A DNA stretch of 64,000 nucleotides from Haliclona indistincta (Eukaryota; Porifera; Demospongiae; Haplosclerida; Chalinidae): the NCBI GenBank assembly GCA_964017065.1, contig OZ024789.1, positions 9,198,722-9,262,721 on the forward strand, read 5' to 3'. The translations under genes were made by a program, and so were the position numbers. Below, piece after piece: positions 34,501 through 44,909 of the stretch. Position 1 is the first letter of the stretch. Every line of letters begins with the position of its first letter. A model generated the notes under the pieces. It was not told the DNA's origin and made no database searches. It worked only from the letters and a program-made list of their open reading frames with translations.

Positions 34501-36999
34501 TAACATTATCTAGGCTGCATGTAATCTTAACAATTAAGTCAATCACAACGAAACTTTACTGTGTATAAAAATAATTATCTATAATGCATGACACAACTAC
34601 CTGCTATAAACTGCTAACCTGTTGCTGCAGATTTTGGTTCTCCTCTACTAGTACTTCAAGCTTCCACATGTCTTCCAGCCAGCGTTTTTCGGCTAGTGGT
34701 GCTCCTTTTATCCTGCCATTTCTCAGTCTCTCCTTGTATTCTGTGTTGTTGCTCAGTGTCTCTCTCTCCATCACTCTCTCCACACACCACTGCCCATCTG
34801 TGTCTTGGGCTATATGGAGATCAATTTGTACTTCATGCAGTTGTATTATTCACTTAGCTCTATAATGACAGTGTCAGCCTTATGATAAGAACCACCGAAT
34901 ACTAGCACCCAGACACAGTGGGGAGCCAATCGAAAGACTGACACTGAGTGCATTTGTCTTGTCACTAAATCAGGTAGCACTGGCAACTAATGAGCAGCAC
35001 AACAACAAATTAATATTATAATGATTCTAATCGAGCAAATCTGATGCAGTATTTGAGGCCCTTTAATCTTAAGCAGCAAAATTGTATTAGATATGCATGT
35101 AGTATATGCATCATGATTAGGCAGCACTGTACTATGACCATGAAAAGACAATAATATACGTACCTTGTACCATTGGTTTGTGTCACACAACCACACATTA
35201 CTCAGTGTAAACCAATCACTATGTCCTCCACTTATCACAAACACAGGACCAGCAATGTGTAATGCAGCATGGCCATAGCTCCCCTCCGGCCATTGAACAA
35301 CAGAACGTAGACTAACCGGTTTCTTTATTTGGCTCCAGTTCTGAGAATGTAATGATTAGGATATTAGCTATATTTTACTACTGAAACATGAACTAAACAA
35401 TATTACTTTATTATATTTACTTGCAAGACGCCGTAGCCAGCCTTCAAACCAGGAAGGTTTTGCTAAATAGCGAAAAGCGGCGATGACAATTTTCTTGACG
35501 AACATACCAATCGATTTTGCCATAATTATTAATATTAGAAAGTACTAGAGACCCCAAAGTGCATGGGATATAAACATGATTGTATAGCCAAACATGCTAG
35601 TTACACTGCAGTAACTATTCAGGAAGGCTTCAAGTTGTACTACAATAGTGGGACATAATGTGATCAACTGGGAACCGAAGTTCTTTCTTGACCTGCAAGT
35701 GCCTGCCTGCATGTGTAATATGGTGCTTGTGTATGCTTCTTGTTTTCAACTTGTTTTGATTTCCAAACTGGTTTTATAATTATGGCTCGTTCATGCTTTT
35801 GGCAAGCATGCAAACATATGCACATGGTTTATACATAAAGTACAAATTAAAACACATAACAAAAATATTAATTATTGTTCACATGCACTCACTACTGAAT
35901 CTCTCCTTAGCTCTACAAGAAATAAGTCATCAGATCCTGCGACTGATCCATTAATACCACCATACATAGCAGCCCACTTCTCATCCACCGTTGTTAGTGT
36001 GAATTTAAAACATGGAGGAGGAGCTTGCCCTGTGAACGACACTGAGCTCCACTCATCTGGAAGTGATGACAGACATTTAGAATTTGTACTGTCAGTGAAT
36101 GTACGAAATGTTTTTTTTGTGACACAAAATCTACGTGGTTTTAATTGTGAAAGAAACCAGATCTATCATGGTATAAAGGAAGGTCCTGGCTAGTGTTATT
36201 GAAACATGCTTGTGAAAATTTGCATGTTCTCGGTGTGAACTGTGCTTAATTTATTATTCAATGAAAATGGGCGTAATAATCGATTTTAATCGGTTCTGAA
36301 CGAGGCGTCGGTTCACTCCGAAAACATGCATACAATTGTACATGTACTCTGCATGTACTACTAACTTTTGGTCAAAGAGAAGATGTGTTGTTCATTAGTA
36401 CGCACATCATATATCAGTTTTTGATACTGTGCTCGATGTTGAGGTGGTGATGGGATAACACGACCATACCCTCCCACCACATACAAGAGGTCCTCCTCTC
36501 CATCAGTGAAGTGCACCATTCCACACCATTGCTTCTGCATTGGTGCCCCACTATCTGTTGTTGAGGGAGCCAACATCTTCCATTCCAAGGTGGAGGTGCT
36601 CAGTGTGTGAACACTGTTGTGGTAGCAGTCACTGTGACCACACCAACCACCGAAATAGTGCAGCTCATTCCTGACAGCAAAACAGGAATAGCCCGCCACT
36701 CCCAGTGGAGGTGTTCCACGTGTGGTGTTCTGCTCCCAGCAGCCAGTGTTCACGTCGAAAACCTCCACACCGGAGAAAAACTGACGCTTCTCAGCGCTAT
36801 CGTGCACCCGCGGCATTCCATCCTGGTCTCCTCCCCACAAATAAAGTTGATTGTCAACAACAACTGTGCTGTGTTCATGACGACCAGTGGGTTCCCTCCA
36901 TCCACCTATATCATCACAACAAATCGGCAAAGTTGACGCAATAATCCTAATTTGGATGAATTTACCTTGCAGAGCAGCTAGGCTACCGGGGAGGCACAT
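31592..36999 (-). CDS. Kelch propeller - coiled coil - ZU5 - Death domain protein
   Basis: Nineteen exons: 36966..36999, 36366..36905, 35893..36056, 35164..35340, 34854..34986, 34619..34809, 34284..34364, 34169..34214, 34020..34061, 33743..33946, 33640..33684, 33443..33592, 33347..33385, 33231..33293, 32630..33183, 32424..32567, 32187..32352, 32037..32135, 31592..31881; 1053 residues, every phase consistent. Residues 1-350 are Kelch repeats (HSTVVVDNQLYLWGG, NELHYFGGW, LLYVVGGYG, VFVISGG, VWVLVFGG). Residues about 370-615 are charged coiled coil. Residues about 655-760 match ZU5 (GFFIEIPEGAVSPGVTVSVG). The C-terminus (about 970-1053) is a Death-domain fold (IPTKWYQLGIML, VPFTWETIISTL). ZU5 with Death occurs in UNC5, PIDD and ankyrins; a Kelch partner is unusual. 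The protein is likely cytosolic and signalling, role unknown. Intron 8 has a GC donor (AAG|GCAAGC) and the intron before exon 6 is only 44 nt. The start ATG at 36999 could be preceded by others. Confidence 0.82.
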
Positions 37000-37095
37000 A
37001 GCAACAGTGGCCCTGGCACCGATCGATGCACATGCATTATTAATGCAGGATGTGGCACCGATCGATGTACCGGTACATGCATTATTAATGAACAT
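36998..37095. repeat. Short tandem duplication at the 5' end of the Kelch gene
   Basis: Two imperfect copies of a unit containing GCACCGATCGATG and GCATTATTAATG, at about 37017..37046 and 37054..37092. They lie at or upstream of the start codon. Confidence 0.7.
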
Positions 37096-37249
37096 GCTCA
37101 CGTACACGGTGTTGACTGTATGCGAGTCTTGTTAATGTCACCTGGGCTACCTTTACACTCTACAGTAGACCTGTCAGTGAACTACCAAAAAATTACGAAA
37201 CTGTACTAGGAGCTCAATTGAAAATTATTTCTCTATAATTCTACTGATC

Positions 37250-37540
37250 CTACTGTAGTCTGTTTGTGTCCAACAAGTTTCCGATGTTATTAGCTGTATT
37301 ACTATCATCAGCTTTCTCAAGAGTGCTGATGATAGTATCCCATGTGTAGGGAACCTTTCCCTCTTGTTTCCACTGATTGAACACCTTCATGAAGAGACGA
37401 ACTTGATCATTGGTCTGTGCCTCCAATGAGTCCAGTGTTGGTGTTTCAATATCCAGCAGTACTCCTACCTCGTGCCACTTGGTCGGTATCTTTTTAGCAA
37501 CCAAGGTCATCAGATCAGCAGTTGATGGAGCTCAAGTTGA
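37250..37540 (-). pseudogene. Duplicated Death-domain exon, frame intact
   Basis: A paralogue of the terminal exon of the Kelch-ZU5-Death gene: STADLMTLVAKKIPTKWHEV, then a DTIISTLEKADDSNTANN helix, ending in a stop at 37250. The reading frame is open, but the upstream exons expected next to it are decayed or inverted, so I treat it as part of a broken gene copy. It could still be used as an alternative exon. Confidence 0.6.
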
Positions 37541-37714
37541 GAATAGATTACTGACTTACATGTATCTGACAAAGAGAGTCGGCCAAACTGTGATGACATC
37601 AATTTCAGACTACCAATGTAAACTTGTGGTTAGTGCTCACCAGGTATTTGCAACACTATTGACTTTGATAAATGCAGGCTCGCTTAAAAATACTTTATGT
37701 ACTATACAAACGCG

Positions 37715-37890
37715 AATTTATCTAAGGAGGAAATACCAGAGGAAGTGTCATTTTTATGAACCAACCTCCTGTGTTTCTGCTGATCAAGCTCATTTACAGG
37801 ACTAGTCGCCATCAAAGCAAATTGTGAGTCTTGTGGAATCTGCATGCTCTCCATTTTTCGTACTGCTTCTTTACTTTCTGTATACAGTGA
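37715..37890 (-). pseudogene. Decayed copy of the linker exon of the Kelch-ZU5-Death gene
   Basis: Minus-strand matches to exon 32424..32567 (GTAAAGAAGCAGTACGAAAAA, GACTAGTCCTGT, GGAGGTTGGTTCAT), with several small insertions and deletions that disrupt the frame. It lies upstream of the Death-exon copy in the expected order. Confidence 0.65.
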
Positions 37891-37917
37891 GTGTATCAAT
37901 GACACCATGACTACTGT

Positions 37918-37950
37918 ATGCCTCGTGGCTCCGCCCACCGAGGTATAATA
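37918..37950. repeat. Hairpin head of the dispersed repeat, third copy
   Basis: On the minus strand it reads CCTCGGTGGGCGGAGCCACG then AGGCATA, the same palindromic head found at 9550 and 47003, without the 210-base body. Confidence 0.6.
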
Positions 37951-38019
37951 ATCATCATAACTCACTTGTGAACAGAGGTAGTTGTGACAGGTTAAACAGT
38001 GACTGATTGTTACTTCTCA

Positions 38020-38180
38020 CAGTGGATGGGATGGAGGGAACCCGCTTCACTGGACCTCTTGTATGTGGTGGGAGAGAAAGGTCCGATACTGTCCCATCAC
38101 CACAACATGGAGTACAGCATCGACCAGCTAGATATGGCGTTGGAGTGTGTACCAATGAATAACACATTTTCTGTCAAAAA
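38020..38180 (+). pseudogene. Inverted, rearranged Kelch exon fragment
   Basis: On the plus strand, GGATGGAGGGAACCC (start of Kelch exon 2) is followed directly by LLYVVGEKGPILSHHHNM, which corresponds to the end of the same exon (LLYVVGGYGRVIPSPP in the intact gene). The middle is missing and the orientation is opposite to the other relics. It is a rearranged fragment of the same ancestral copy. Confidence 0.65.
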
Positions 38181-38230
38181 TACTGCTGTGAAGCCTTCTT
38201 TGAGTGCAAAACGAGCCACACCCAAGTAAC

Positions 38231-38587
38231 GTGTAAACTGGAGCCACGCCCAACCCTACAAGTTGCTAGACCATACATAGCCTATACTCATTTTGAATCA
38301 GAATGAGTATAGTGAACTCGGAACCCATGGAAAGTGTAGAACATAGTTCGCTACATGACTACCTATACTTTTATTTAGAGCCTGGAGGTTGTAATGGCAT
38401 GATATCCCGTCAGCCTGGTACCAACAAAAATTAATTTCTTTACAGTATTATACAAATGAAAGTGAAGGATAAAAACGAGCCAATAATAAGGTATTGAAAG
38501 TTCAGCCTGTGGTTAGTCTGTTTAGAAAATAACTTTTGATGACAACAAAAACATCATGTATATGCAGTTACAAAAATCACTGAATTT
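38231..38587. other. Intergenic, no gene seen
   Basis: AT-rich sequence between the relics and the TRIM-NHL 3' end, containing a short imperfect palindrome CTATACTCATTTTGAATCAG / GAATGAGTATAG near 38282-38310. Confidence 0.4.
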
Positions 38588-40753
38588 TTACATGTAGCTG
38601 AAAACTTTATAGTCAGCACTGATGTACAGTCGACCTATCTGGTCAGATATGATGCATTTTGGGTACTTGAAACTCGAGCCATCACTCTCACCGATGTATC
38701 CTAGAAACTTTCCTTTGCTACTAAACATGCTCACTGTGTTACTGACAAACTCAGCCACATAGAGTATGTCATGGACATCGATGCATAGACCGTCTGGACC
38801 ATTCAGTCGACCGCCTTCTTCTGTGATAGTGCTGACCGCCAACAGCTCACCCTCGGGGGTGAACTTCTGAACTCTGTTGTTGACAAAGTCAGCTACATGA
38901 ACCATTCCATTGGAATCGATAGTTATTCCTCGCGGAATATTGAACTCTCCAGGTTGAACTCCTTTGCTTCCAAAACAGTGCGAGTAGGTGAGGTCAGCAT
39001 TGAGGACCTGGACACGGTGGTTAACAGTTTCGGTAACAAAAATTTGTCCGTTTTGATGTACTGCTACATCAACCGGGCTATCAAACTGTAGTGGTTGAGA
39101 TCCCTTAGTGCCCACTGTAGCTATAAAGGCACCCTCTGCTGTCAACACTTGTAGCCGATAATTATGACAATCAGTGACAACAATACAACCATCTTGAGTC
39201 ACTGCCACTCCTTGCGGTTGATTGAACTCCACTTGTCCTGTACCTTTCTGTCCAAAGCTCTTGATAGGTATACCAGTATTAGGGTCGACGATGGTGATAC
39301 AATGTTTAGTACCTTCTGTCACAATGAGGTGACCTTCTTTTGTGATGGCTAGCCCTCGGGGAGATGCCAGATCAGCAAGTGTCAGTCCTACCTTCCTGGG
39401 CATGACCTCTACATCGAGAGGTGCGTCAAGAAGATCAGTTCCTTCCACCTGCACCCTCAGCTGATGGGGACCGGATGTCGGAGGTGAATAGCATGCCTCA
39501 AAACTACCAGGAGCCACTTGGTGTACAACACACTTGACAACTAGTGTGGGATCAGCTACAGGAGAGAGCTGGCAGGAGACAAGCTTAGAAGAGAAAGGAG
39601 CTACACTGCAAAGATCAAAGCTTGCTTTGTCACTAGCTACTTTAAACCGCCTGTACCAAACAACACTACCAAGCCTGCGACATGCCTTTAAAACACTAGC
39701 ACTCTTTATGAATCTTACTCTGGCCTCTTCCACCGGTTGTGTGTTGACTAGTGAACAGACAGCTGCCATGCGCTCCACCATTTGTTCCTTCATCACAAGG
39801 ATCTCCTGCTGGCTCCCAATTCTCAGCTCCTCCTCAGCAAATTTCTTACAACTCTTTAGCTGGGTGATGGTAATGTCAGCTTCTTTTTTACAAGCGGATA
39901 CTTTCTCAACATAAGCATTAGTGACTTGGTCAATCTGTTGTATTAATTGTTTTGCTGAATGCTGCAGGAATTGCATCAGGCACTGAACTGTGGATTTAAT
40001 CTCACTCTTCGCAGCACCTACTTCCTCCAAGTAGTCTTCTTCCTGGGTATTCATGACTTGCACAGCAGCAGTAATAGCAGCTAGTTTGTCATTGATATGT
40101 TGAAGGTTGTCAATAATCTGCTGCTGATGTCTTGGGAAGGCATCAGTGATGGCGTCACAATTGTGGTCTCGATGGTGATTGATAGTGCAAAGTTGACAGA
40201 TAAGTTGATTGCAAGTGTCACAGTACACCTCAAGTGGCTTGTTGTGGTTGCTACACTTCATGACAGGTTGCTCCTTTAGAGGAACTAGTTCGGAGGCAGT
40301 GGTGGCGACATCCTCTAGCTTTAGTAACTGATGATTGTTGAAAGCAGCCCATCCATTGTGCTTGTCAAGACAGGTCTTGCAGAGAAACACAGAACATCGT
40401 TTGCAGTATCCTGTGGCCTGCTCTTTGTTACAGTTGTCGCAGTTATTCTGCTGGGACCCAGACATCTTCTCTAGCATTTGATGGAGCTCCAGGAGGTTAT
40501 TGATGATGAAGGCAGACTGGAATCCACTTACTCCTTCATCAGGTTGCTGTGTAGTCTGGCGGCACATTGGGCAATTGATAACGTTTTTGCCACCCTGGAT
40601 ATGCACGGGGAAGTGGGCAAGGCAGTTGTGACAGAAGGAGTGGAGACAGGGCAGTGTCCTGGGCTGAGTGTAACGATCCAGACAGACTGGACAGGTCAGC
40701 TGCTGATCGAGAGTCTTCAGAGCCTCACTAGCTGTGGCTGCCTTTTCTGCCAT
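38588..40753 (-). CDS. TRIM-NHL protein (RING, B-boxes, coiled coil, filamin-like, NHL)
   Basis: An intronless 721-residue gene starting at the ATG at 40753. The RING finger spans about residues 21-65 (CPVCLDRY, then CLHSFCHNC, then CPMC). Two B-box-type zinc fingers follow (CDNCNKEQATGYCKRC; CSNHNKPLEVYCDTC with H-x2-H), then a coiled coil (about 205-330), a filamin/immunoglobulin-like segment (about 365-450, ending LDVEVMPRKVG) and six NHL repeats (e.g. FNQPQGVAVTQDG, FDSPVDVAVHQNG). TRIM-NHL proteins (TRIM2, TRIM3, TRIM71, Brat) are E3 ubiquitin ligases or RNA regulators; the RING metal ligands are all present, so ligase activity is plausible. Which vertebrate member is closest cannot be told by eye; NHL-TRIMs are expanded in many invertebrates. 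Confidence 0.85.
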   Translation of the reverse strand: MAEKAATASEALKTLDQQLTCPVCLDRYTQPRTLPCLHSFCHNCLAHFPVHIQGGKNVINCPMCRQTTQQPDEGVSGFQSAFIINNLLELHQMLEKMSGSQQNNCDNCNKEQATGYCKRCSVFLCKTCLDKHNGWAAFNNHQLLKLEDVATTASELVPLKEQPVMKCSNHNKPLEVYCDTCNQLICQLCTINHHRDHNCDAITDAFPRHQQQIIDNLQHINDKLAAITAAVQVMNTQEEDYLEEVGAAKSEIKSTVQCLMQFLQHSAKQLIQQIDQVTNAYVEKVSACKKEADITITQLKSCKKFAEEELRIGSQQEILVMKEQMVERMAAVCSLVNTQPVEEARVRFIKSASVLKACRRLGSVVWYRRFKVASDKASFDLCSVAPFSSKLVSCQLSPVADPTLVVKCVVHQVAPGSFEACYSPPTSGPHQLRVQVEGTDLLDAPLDVEVMPRKVGLTLADLASPRGLAITKEGHLIVTEGTKHCITIVDPNTGIPIKSFGQKGTGQVEFNQPQGVAVTQDGCIVVTDCHNYRLQVLTAEGAFIATVGTKGSQPLQFDSPVDVAVHQNGQIFVTETVNHRVQVLNADLTYSHCFGSKGVQPGEFNIPRGITIDSNGMVHVADFVNNRVQKFTPEGELLAVSTITEEGGRLNGPDGLCIDVHDILYVAEFVSNTVSMFSSKGKFLGYIGESDGSSFKYPKCIISDQIGRLYISADYKVFSYM

Positions 40754-41339
40754 AGTAGACAAGAAAACTTTAGCTGTTGACAGAGAAGGAAATATTTTTT
40801 TGAAACCTAGCTAGTTAGGTTCACATGCACTGAATGACTCAGGTCAAGATCTGTAGTTACAGGTTCAGATCTATAATACAGTTGTTTTTAATACTGTCCA
40901 GAGAAGTAAAATAGTTGTGATGATTTGAACCACAATTCAGAACTGCAGTGGTCACTTATGTGTGGTTTCAATTTCACCACAATCTCTTGAGAATGCTTCA
41001 TGCACCGAAAACACTCGTCAGTTATACGATGAAGAAGCTGACCATGCCAGCAACCTGACGACGTGGTACAAGTGCTGTCCCTCGGTTCACCGTTCAGGTA
41101 TAATATGATAATCCCGAGCTTTGATCTCCTGGCAGTAGAAATGTGGCTCTGAGTTAAAAGTCAAGGAATACACTACAGAGAATAATAGAGAAGCATTAAT
41201 ACATCTTTGTATGCAACCACTCTACAAGTGACCTCAGGACAGAGTTTATTCACCATGGATGATAATCAAAGATTGTACTGTCAGATCCCCCTCTCCTTCT
41301 TTCGATATTGAACTACATTCATTTCTCTGTCTCATCTGG
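40754..41339. promoter_or_regulatory. Upstream region of the TRIM-NHL gene
   Basis: Presumed promoter and 5' UTR. I see no reading frame or repeat worth naming. Confidence 0.35.
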
Positions 41340-41625
41340 TACTTGTTCGTCATCAAACAACAAACTCAGGAGTGCTACATCCTTTAACCTCTAACACTTC
41401 CTCCAGCAATTTTTATTTTGATCAATAGACTCGATCCCTCGACTGTGGAATAGTCTGCCCTCTGTTGATGATGATGTCTCCGCTTCAGCTACATGTAGCT
41501 AAAATATCCCGCCAGAAGGCTCTCTTTTAATTGGTCGCATTTTCTTCTCAATTTTATCCCTGTTCGTACCACTTCCTCTGCCCATGTTCATCTTGTGCCT
41601 ATTAAATTTCGACCTTTGACCCGGA
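41340..41625 (+). mobile_element. LINE 3' end relic
   Basis: Plus-strand translation with frameshifts gives VPLWNSLPSVDDDVSAS-like and PLFVPLPLPMFILC-like pieces, the hallmark C-terminus of non-LTR retrotransposon reverse transcriptases (LWNSLP followed by a CTYHFLCPC-type motif). It is truncated and decayed. Confidence 0.55.
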
Positions 41626-41799
41626 CTTCCGGACGACCGCCTGCATGATGCATCTCATTTCCTGTACAATAACTGTGTTATTATAAATTATAAATAAGTG
41701 GTCACTTACCGTGAATAAAATTAACGAGCAACTTCAGTTCAGTTGCAGTGGTCAAAGGCGAGGGGTCCGACACGGTCAGAATCTCGTACACTCACGAAA

Positions 41800-41935
41800 G
41801 AATCACGTGAGAATCATGAAATCACGTGGGGAATCAAGAATCATGACAAGAATCAAGAATCACCGAGTGGAATCAAGAATCACCAAGTGGAATCAAGAAT
41901 CACCAAGCCGAATCAAGAATCATAACCTATTTCAG
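41800..41935 (+). repeat. Left subterminal GAATCA repeats
   Basis: Repeated GAATCAAGAATCAC and GAATCACGTG-type units near the left TIR. The same motifs recur at the right end (about 44920..45072), as expected of transposase-binding subterminal repeats. Confidence 0.6.
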
Positions 41936-42531
41936 AATCATCACCGTAATCTGGGACTATTTTGTTTGTATAATTATTTTAGTAATTTTCAGTATTCTTG
42001 TGGGTTTTTTTGGCGGGCACGTGGCAGCTGCAAAATTCGAACGCGTAAAGCTAGAGGTGCAGCTCCAGTAGTAGGCCTGGCTAGTGGTTTTGCTAAGACA
42101 ACTTCCTGTTGCTATACATACTGTATCAAGGTAAGGTTACAGTCAGTGCAATAATAAACAAATCATTGTAGTTTGCCCTCTAGTAAACTCTTTAACCTTA
42201 ACAAAACCAGCTTCATAGGCTGAGTTGCAGGCATCAGTTGCATTGCATATCTGGTAAGAGAAAATAAGCATCACAAACACTTCAAAGATTAATGATAGTT
42301 CTTTAGGAGGCATTTTGTAGTGGACAGTACAGGTGACAGAGCCTCCCTAACTTCGAACTTTTCAACGGTGTGTCTCATGCAGGCTCTGCAGGACAAAGAC
42401 ATTATAGAAGTAAGGATACTGTACTTGAAAGGAAATTTTAATACCACCATAAAAGCAAATAATATTTAACACACATTACATTTTAATTGCTTCACTTTGA
42501 AGTACTTTACAACATCTTTAATTTACACAGT

Positions 42532-43347
42532 ATGGAATCAAATGAAGTTGTCGAGTTTGGAACAAAAAGGGAGGAGACTTTGTCAAAAATGAGGGCCGAA
42601 CTTCCTGAGTATGTAGTAAACTGTTTGATTGCTTCCGGTTTTGACAGCTACAAGGCATTGGCGACACTGGACTTGAGTGACAAGCCAGGCAATTCGCTAG
42701 AAAAAATAAAGGTATACATTAGCAAAAAGTATCCAGATGATGACCGGTTTAAATGTGATGCATTTTCCGATATGGCAGAATTTCCACTTGGCCATATTAA
42801 TTTGATCAAAGAGTTTGTTAAGGAGGCAAACAGGGTCCCTTTTAAAAGGCGCTGTACCAGCTCAATTCCACCGAGCAAAAAGCGTGCTGCTGCCACAAGC
42901 ACAGTCGATGCAAATCATCAAGAGCAACTGCCAATATTAGAGCTTGACAAAATTTCTGCTAATATAAGGCAGCAAATAGCAGCGTGGCAAAGACAGCAAA
43001 AAGATGAAAGGTTGAGGAATATGAAGGAGCATGATGACTTCGGAGTACATGTCGAGCTTACTAAAGATGGCACTAATTGCAATACAAGTGTTGAGTGTAA
43101 AAAATGCCACACAAAACACACATTGGGAATGAGCATTAAGAATAAAGCCATAATTTCTAACTGGTCTAGGCACATTACCAAGTGCATAAATAAACAAACA
43201 ACACACTCTGCCAGCACAATGCACTCCTACTTCACACCTAGATTGGTATCCCAATTTCAGCTTGCATTGTATGCAGATCAAAAGTCAGATGAAAATGATC
43301 AGCATTTTCGGCTTTCCCCTCCCAATTCAGGGGAGGGGGAATATTAA
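42532..43347 (+). CDS. Element ORF1: helical N-terminus and BED-like zinc finger
   Basis: A 271-residue frame starts at the ATG at 42532, which follows a good acceptor-like TTTACACAG. The N-terminus (ELPEYVVNCLIASGFDSYKA) resembles a helical GFDS/GFDT module often seen in transposon proteins. A basic stretch (PPSKKRAAA) may be a nuclear signal. Near residue 210, CKKCHTKHTL followed by an H and a final C gives a BED-like C2HC finger, probably DNA binding. It lies wholly inside the TIR element, upstream of the repeat and Ulp1 frames, each in a different frame, so splicing between them is likely. Confidence 0.6.
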   Translation: MESNEVVEFGTKREETLSKMRAELPEYVVNCLIASGFDSYKALATLDLSDKPGNSLEKIKVYISKKYPDDDRFKCDAFSDMAEFPLGHINLIKEFVKEANRVPFKRRCTSSIPPSKKRAAATSTVDANHQEQLPILELDKISANIRQQIAAWQRQQKDERLRNMKEHDDFGVHVELTKDGTNCNTSVECKKCHTKHTLGMSIKNKAIISNWSRHITKCINKQTTHSASTMHSYFTPRLVSQFQLALYADQKSDENDQHFRLSPPNSGEGEY

Positions 43348-43379
43348 ATAACACTGACTCACCTTCGCTTGCTTCTTAT

Positions 43380-43880
43380 GTGACTAGCCCTCTCACCCGA
43401 ATGAATGAAGCTGTTCCTAACTTTTACTTACCTGTGGATGAAGCTCTTCCTAACTCATCTCCTGTGATGGTGTCGCCTACAGAAAACTCACTTTCACTTG
43501 TGAACTCTTCTCTCCCGCTTAGTCTGCATAGTGTGACGCAGACGACAGGTCACACAAACACAAACTCACTTTCACTTGTGAACTCTTCTCTCCCGCTTAG
43601 TCTGCATAGTGTGACGCAGACGACAGGTCACACAAACACAAACTCACTTTCACTTGTGAACTCTTCTCTCCCGCTTAGTCTGCATAGTGTGACGCAGACG
43701 ACAGGTCACACAAACACATCACCTTCACTTGTGAACTCTTCTCTCCCGCTTAGTCTGCATAGTGTGACGCAGACGACAGGTCACACAAACACATCACCTT
43801 CACTTGTGAACTCTTCTCTCCCGCTTAGTCTGCATAGTCTCTTAGTCTCTCATTTTCTTCTTGCTCTCGTGCCACAATGA
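43380..43880 (+). CDS. Element ORF2: tandem-repeat frame
   Basis: An open frame of Ser/Leu/Thr-rich 28-30-residue repeats (SLVNSSLPLSLHSVTQTTGH). It has no recognisable domain and overlaps ORF3 by ATGA. It could be an exon or an intron that happens to be open because the repeat length is a multiple of three. I am not sure it is translated. Confidence 0.3.
   Translation: MTSPLTRMNEAVPNFYLPVDEALPNSSPVMVSPTENSLSLVNSSLPLSLHSVTQTTGHTNTNSLSLVNSSLPLSLHSVTQTTGHTNTNSLSLVNSSLPLSLHSVTQTTGHTNTSPSLVNSSLPLSLHSVTQTTGHTNTSPSLVNSSLPLSLHSLLVSHFLLALVPQ
43489..43845 (+). repeat. 84/90-bp minisatellite inside the TIR element
   Basis: About four and a half nearly identical copies of a unit beginning TCACTTGTGAACTCTTCTCT and containing GTGTGACGCAGACGACAGG. 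Two spacing variants (90 and 84 bp) alternate in blocks. Confidence 0.9.
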
Positions 43881-44380
43881 CAGTAATATCACAGCTTGTC
43901 AGGAGTAGCGATAAGGATATAAAGATTCAAGTGATGAACATAGGGAAACAAGCTGGAGTCACTGATTGCGCACTCTTTGCCATGGCCACAATGGCTTGCT
44001 TAGCACTAGACATGGATCCGCTTACAGTTACTTTTGACCAGGAGCTATTGAGACCTCATTTAATATCAATACTTGAATCAAAGAAGGTAGTTCCCTTTCC
44101 AGTACGCAAAAACCGAAGAATAGCTACAAGAATTGTCAAACTTGAAGAATGCCTCATTTATTGCTGCTGTAGACAGCCGATGTATGGGCCTGAAGAGATT
44201 GCAAAAAGAGACAAACGTGATGACCGAGAAGTGATTGCAGAAAGAGACAAATGTGACAAAAACAAAGAAATGATTGGATGTGATAATTGCGACGAGTGGT
44301 TTCACGAAGAATGTATCTCAGAAAATATCAGTGAAATAAAGAAGAAGAAAAAATGGTTCTGCCATAACTGTATGAGCTAA
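43877..44380 (+). CDS. Element ORF3: C-terminal Ulp1/C48 protease half plus PHD finger
   Basis: 167 residues. Residues about 15-75 (KQAGVTDCALFAMATMA, then FDQELLRPHLISILE and VVPFPV) match the C-terminal half of Ulp1-like C48 cysteine proteases found in transposons, with the catalytic Cys in TDCALFA (usually DCGLFA). The catalytic His and Asp that precede it in the family are absent, so it is not a complete protease. The C-terminus is a PHD-type zinc finger (IYCCCRQP, MIGCDNCDEWFHEEC, WFCHNC), with a charged Lys/Asp-rich insertion after the first cysteines. PHD fingers read histone H3 tails. Confidence 0.65.
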   Translation: MTVISQLVRSSDKDIKIQVMNIGKQAGVTDCALFAMATMACLALDMDPLTVTFDQELLRPHLISILESKKVVPFPVRKNRRIATRIVKLEECLIYCCCRQPMYGPEEIAKRDKRDDREVIAERDKCDKNKEMIGCDNCDEWFHEECISENISEIKKKKKWFCHNCMS

Positions 44381-44909
44381 TGACAAAATAATATAATTAT
44401 CATACTGATCCCTATACACACTGTATGCTACATACTTTATCATAACTGTTGCAATTACTACTTATATCATGTCTTATCACTTAGTACTATACTGTTCGCA
44501 TTCGCATAGAGCGTCGACGAGACGCATACATTGTCTATTAGTACCCCTAGGTCTGGGCGTTGCACTGATTATAGTTGGCAAAGATAGACTTTGTATATTA
44601 GGTAGCTTACTTAAATCATCATGTCAGAAAACCCAGAAATCACATGGAGAACTCATGGAAATCTGTTGAAATCCCTGGAAATAGCAGAAATCACATGGAA
44701 ATAAGGTACTCAACAGCCTAGTCAGAGTCTGCACGAGTGCTATTTAAAGTAATGAATGAGCTATTTTGATTAGCAAGATTATAAATAATTGGCTTACCAA
44801 ATAATATTGCTACATGGGCAGGGACTCGGTGTACACAGAAAAATTCGAGGCTGGGAACCTCTTAGCATGGTAGAGAGCAGTGAGTCAGCAGTCTACAGCA
44901 TAGAATCAC

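Noticed and set aside
34987..35244. Open continuation of the Kelch exon past 35164
   Set aside because: A strong donor (AAG|GTACGT) ends the exon and the next exon 34854..34986 restores both phase and a Kelch blade.
36607..37135. Plus-strand frames over the Kelch exon
   Set aside because: Shadow frames of the minus-strand Kelch coding sequence.
41711..42154. 147-residue frame at the left end of the TIR element
   Set aside because: Most of it is translation of the GAATCA subterminal repeats; no start context or domain.
43489..43845. CRISPR array look-alike (regular 84/90-bp units)
   Set aside because: Units are identical over their full length with no variable spacers; it is a minisatellite inside a transposon.
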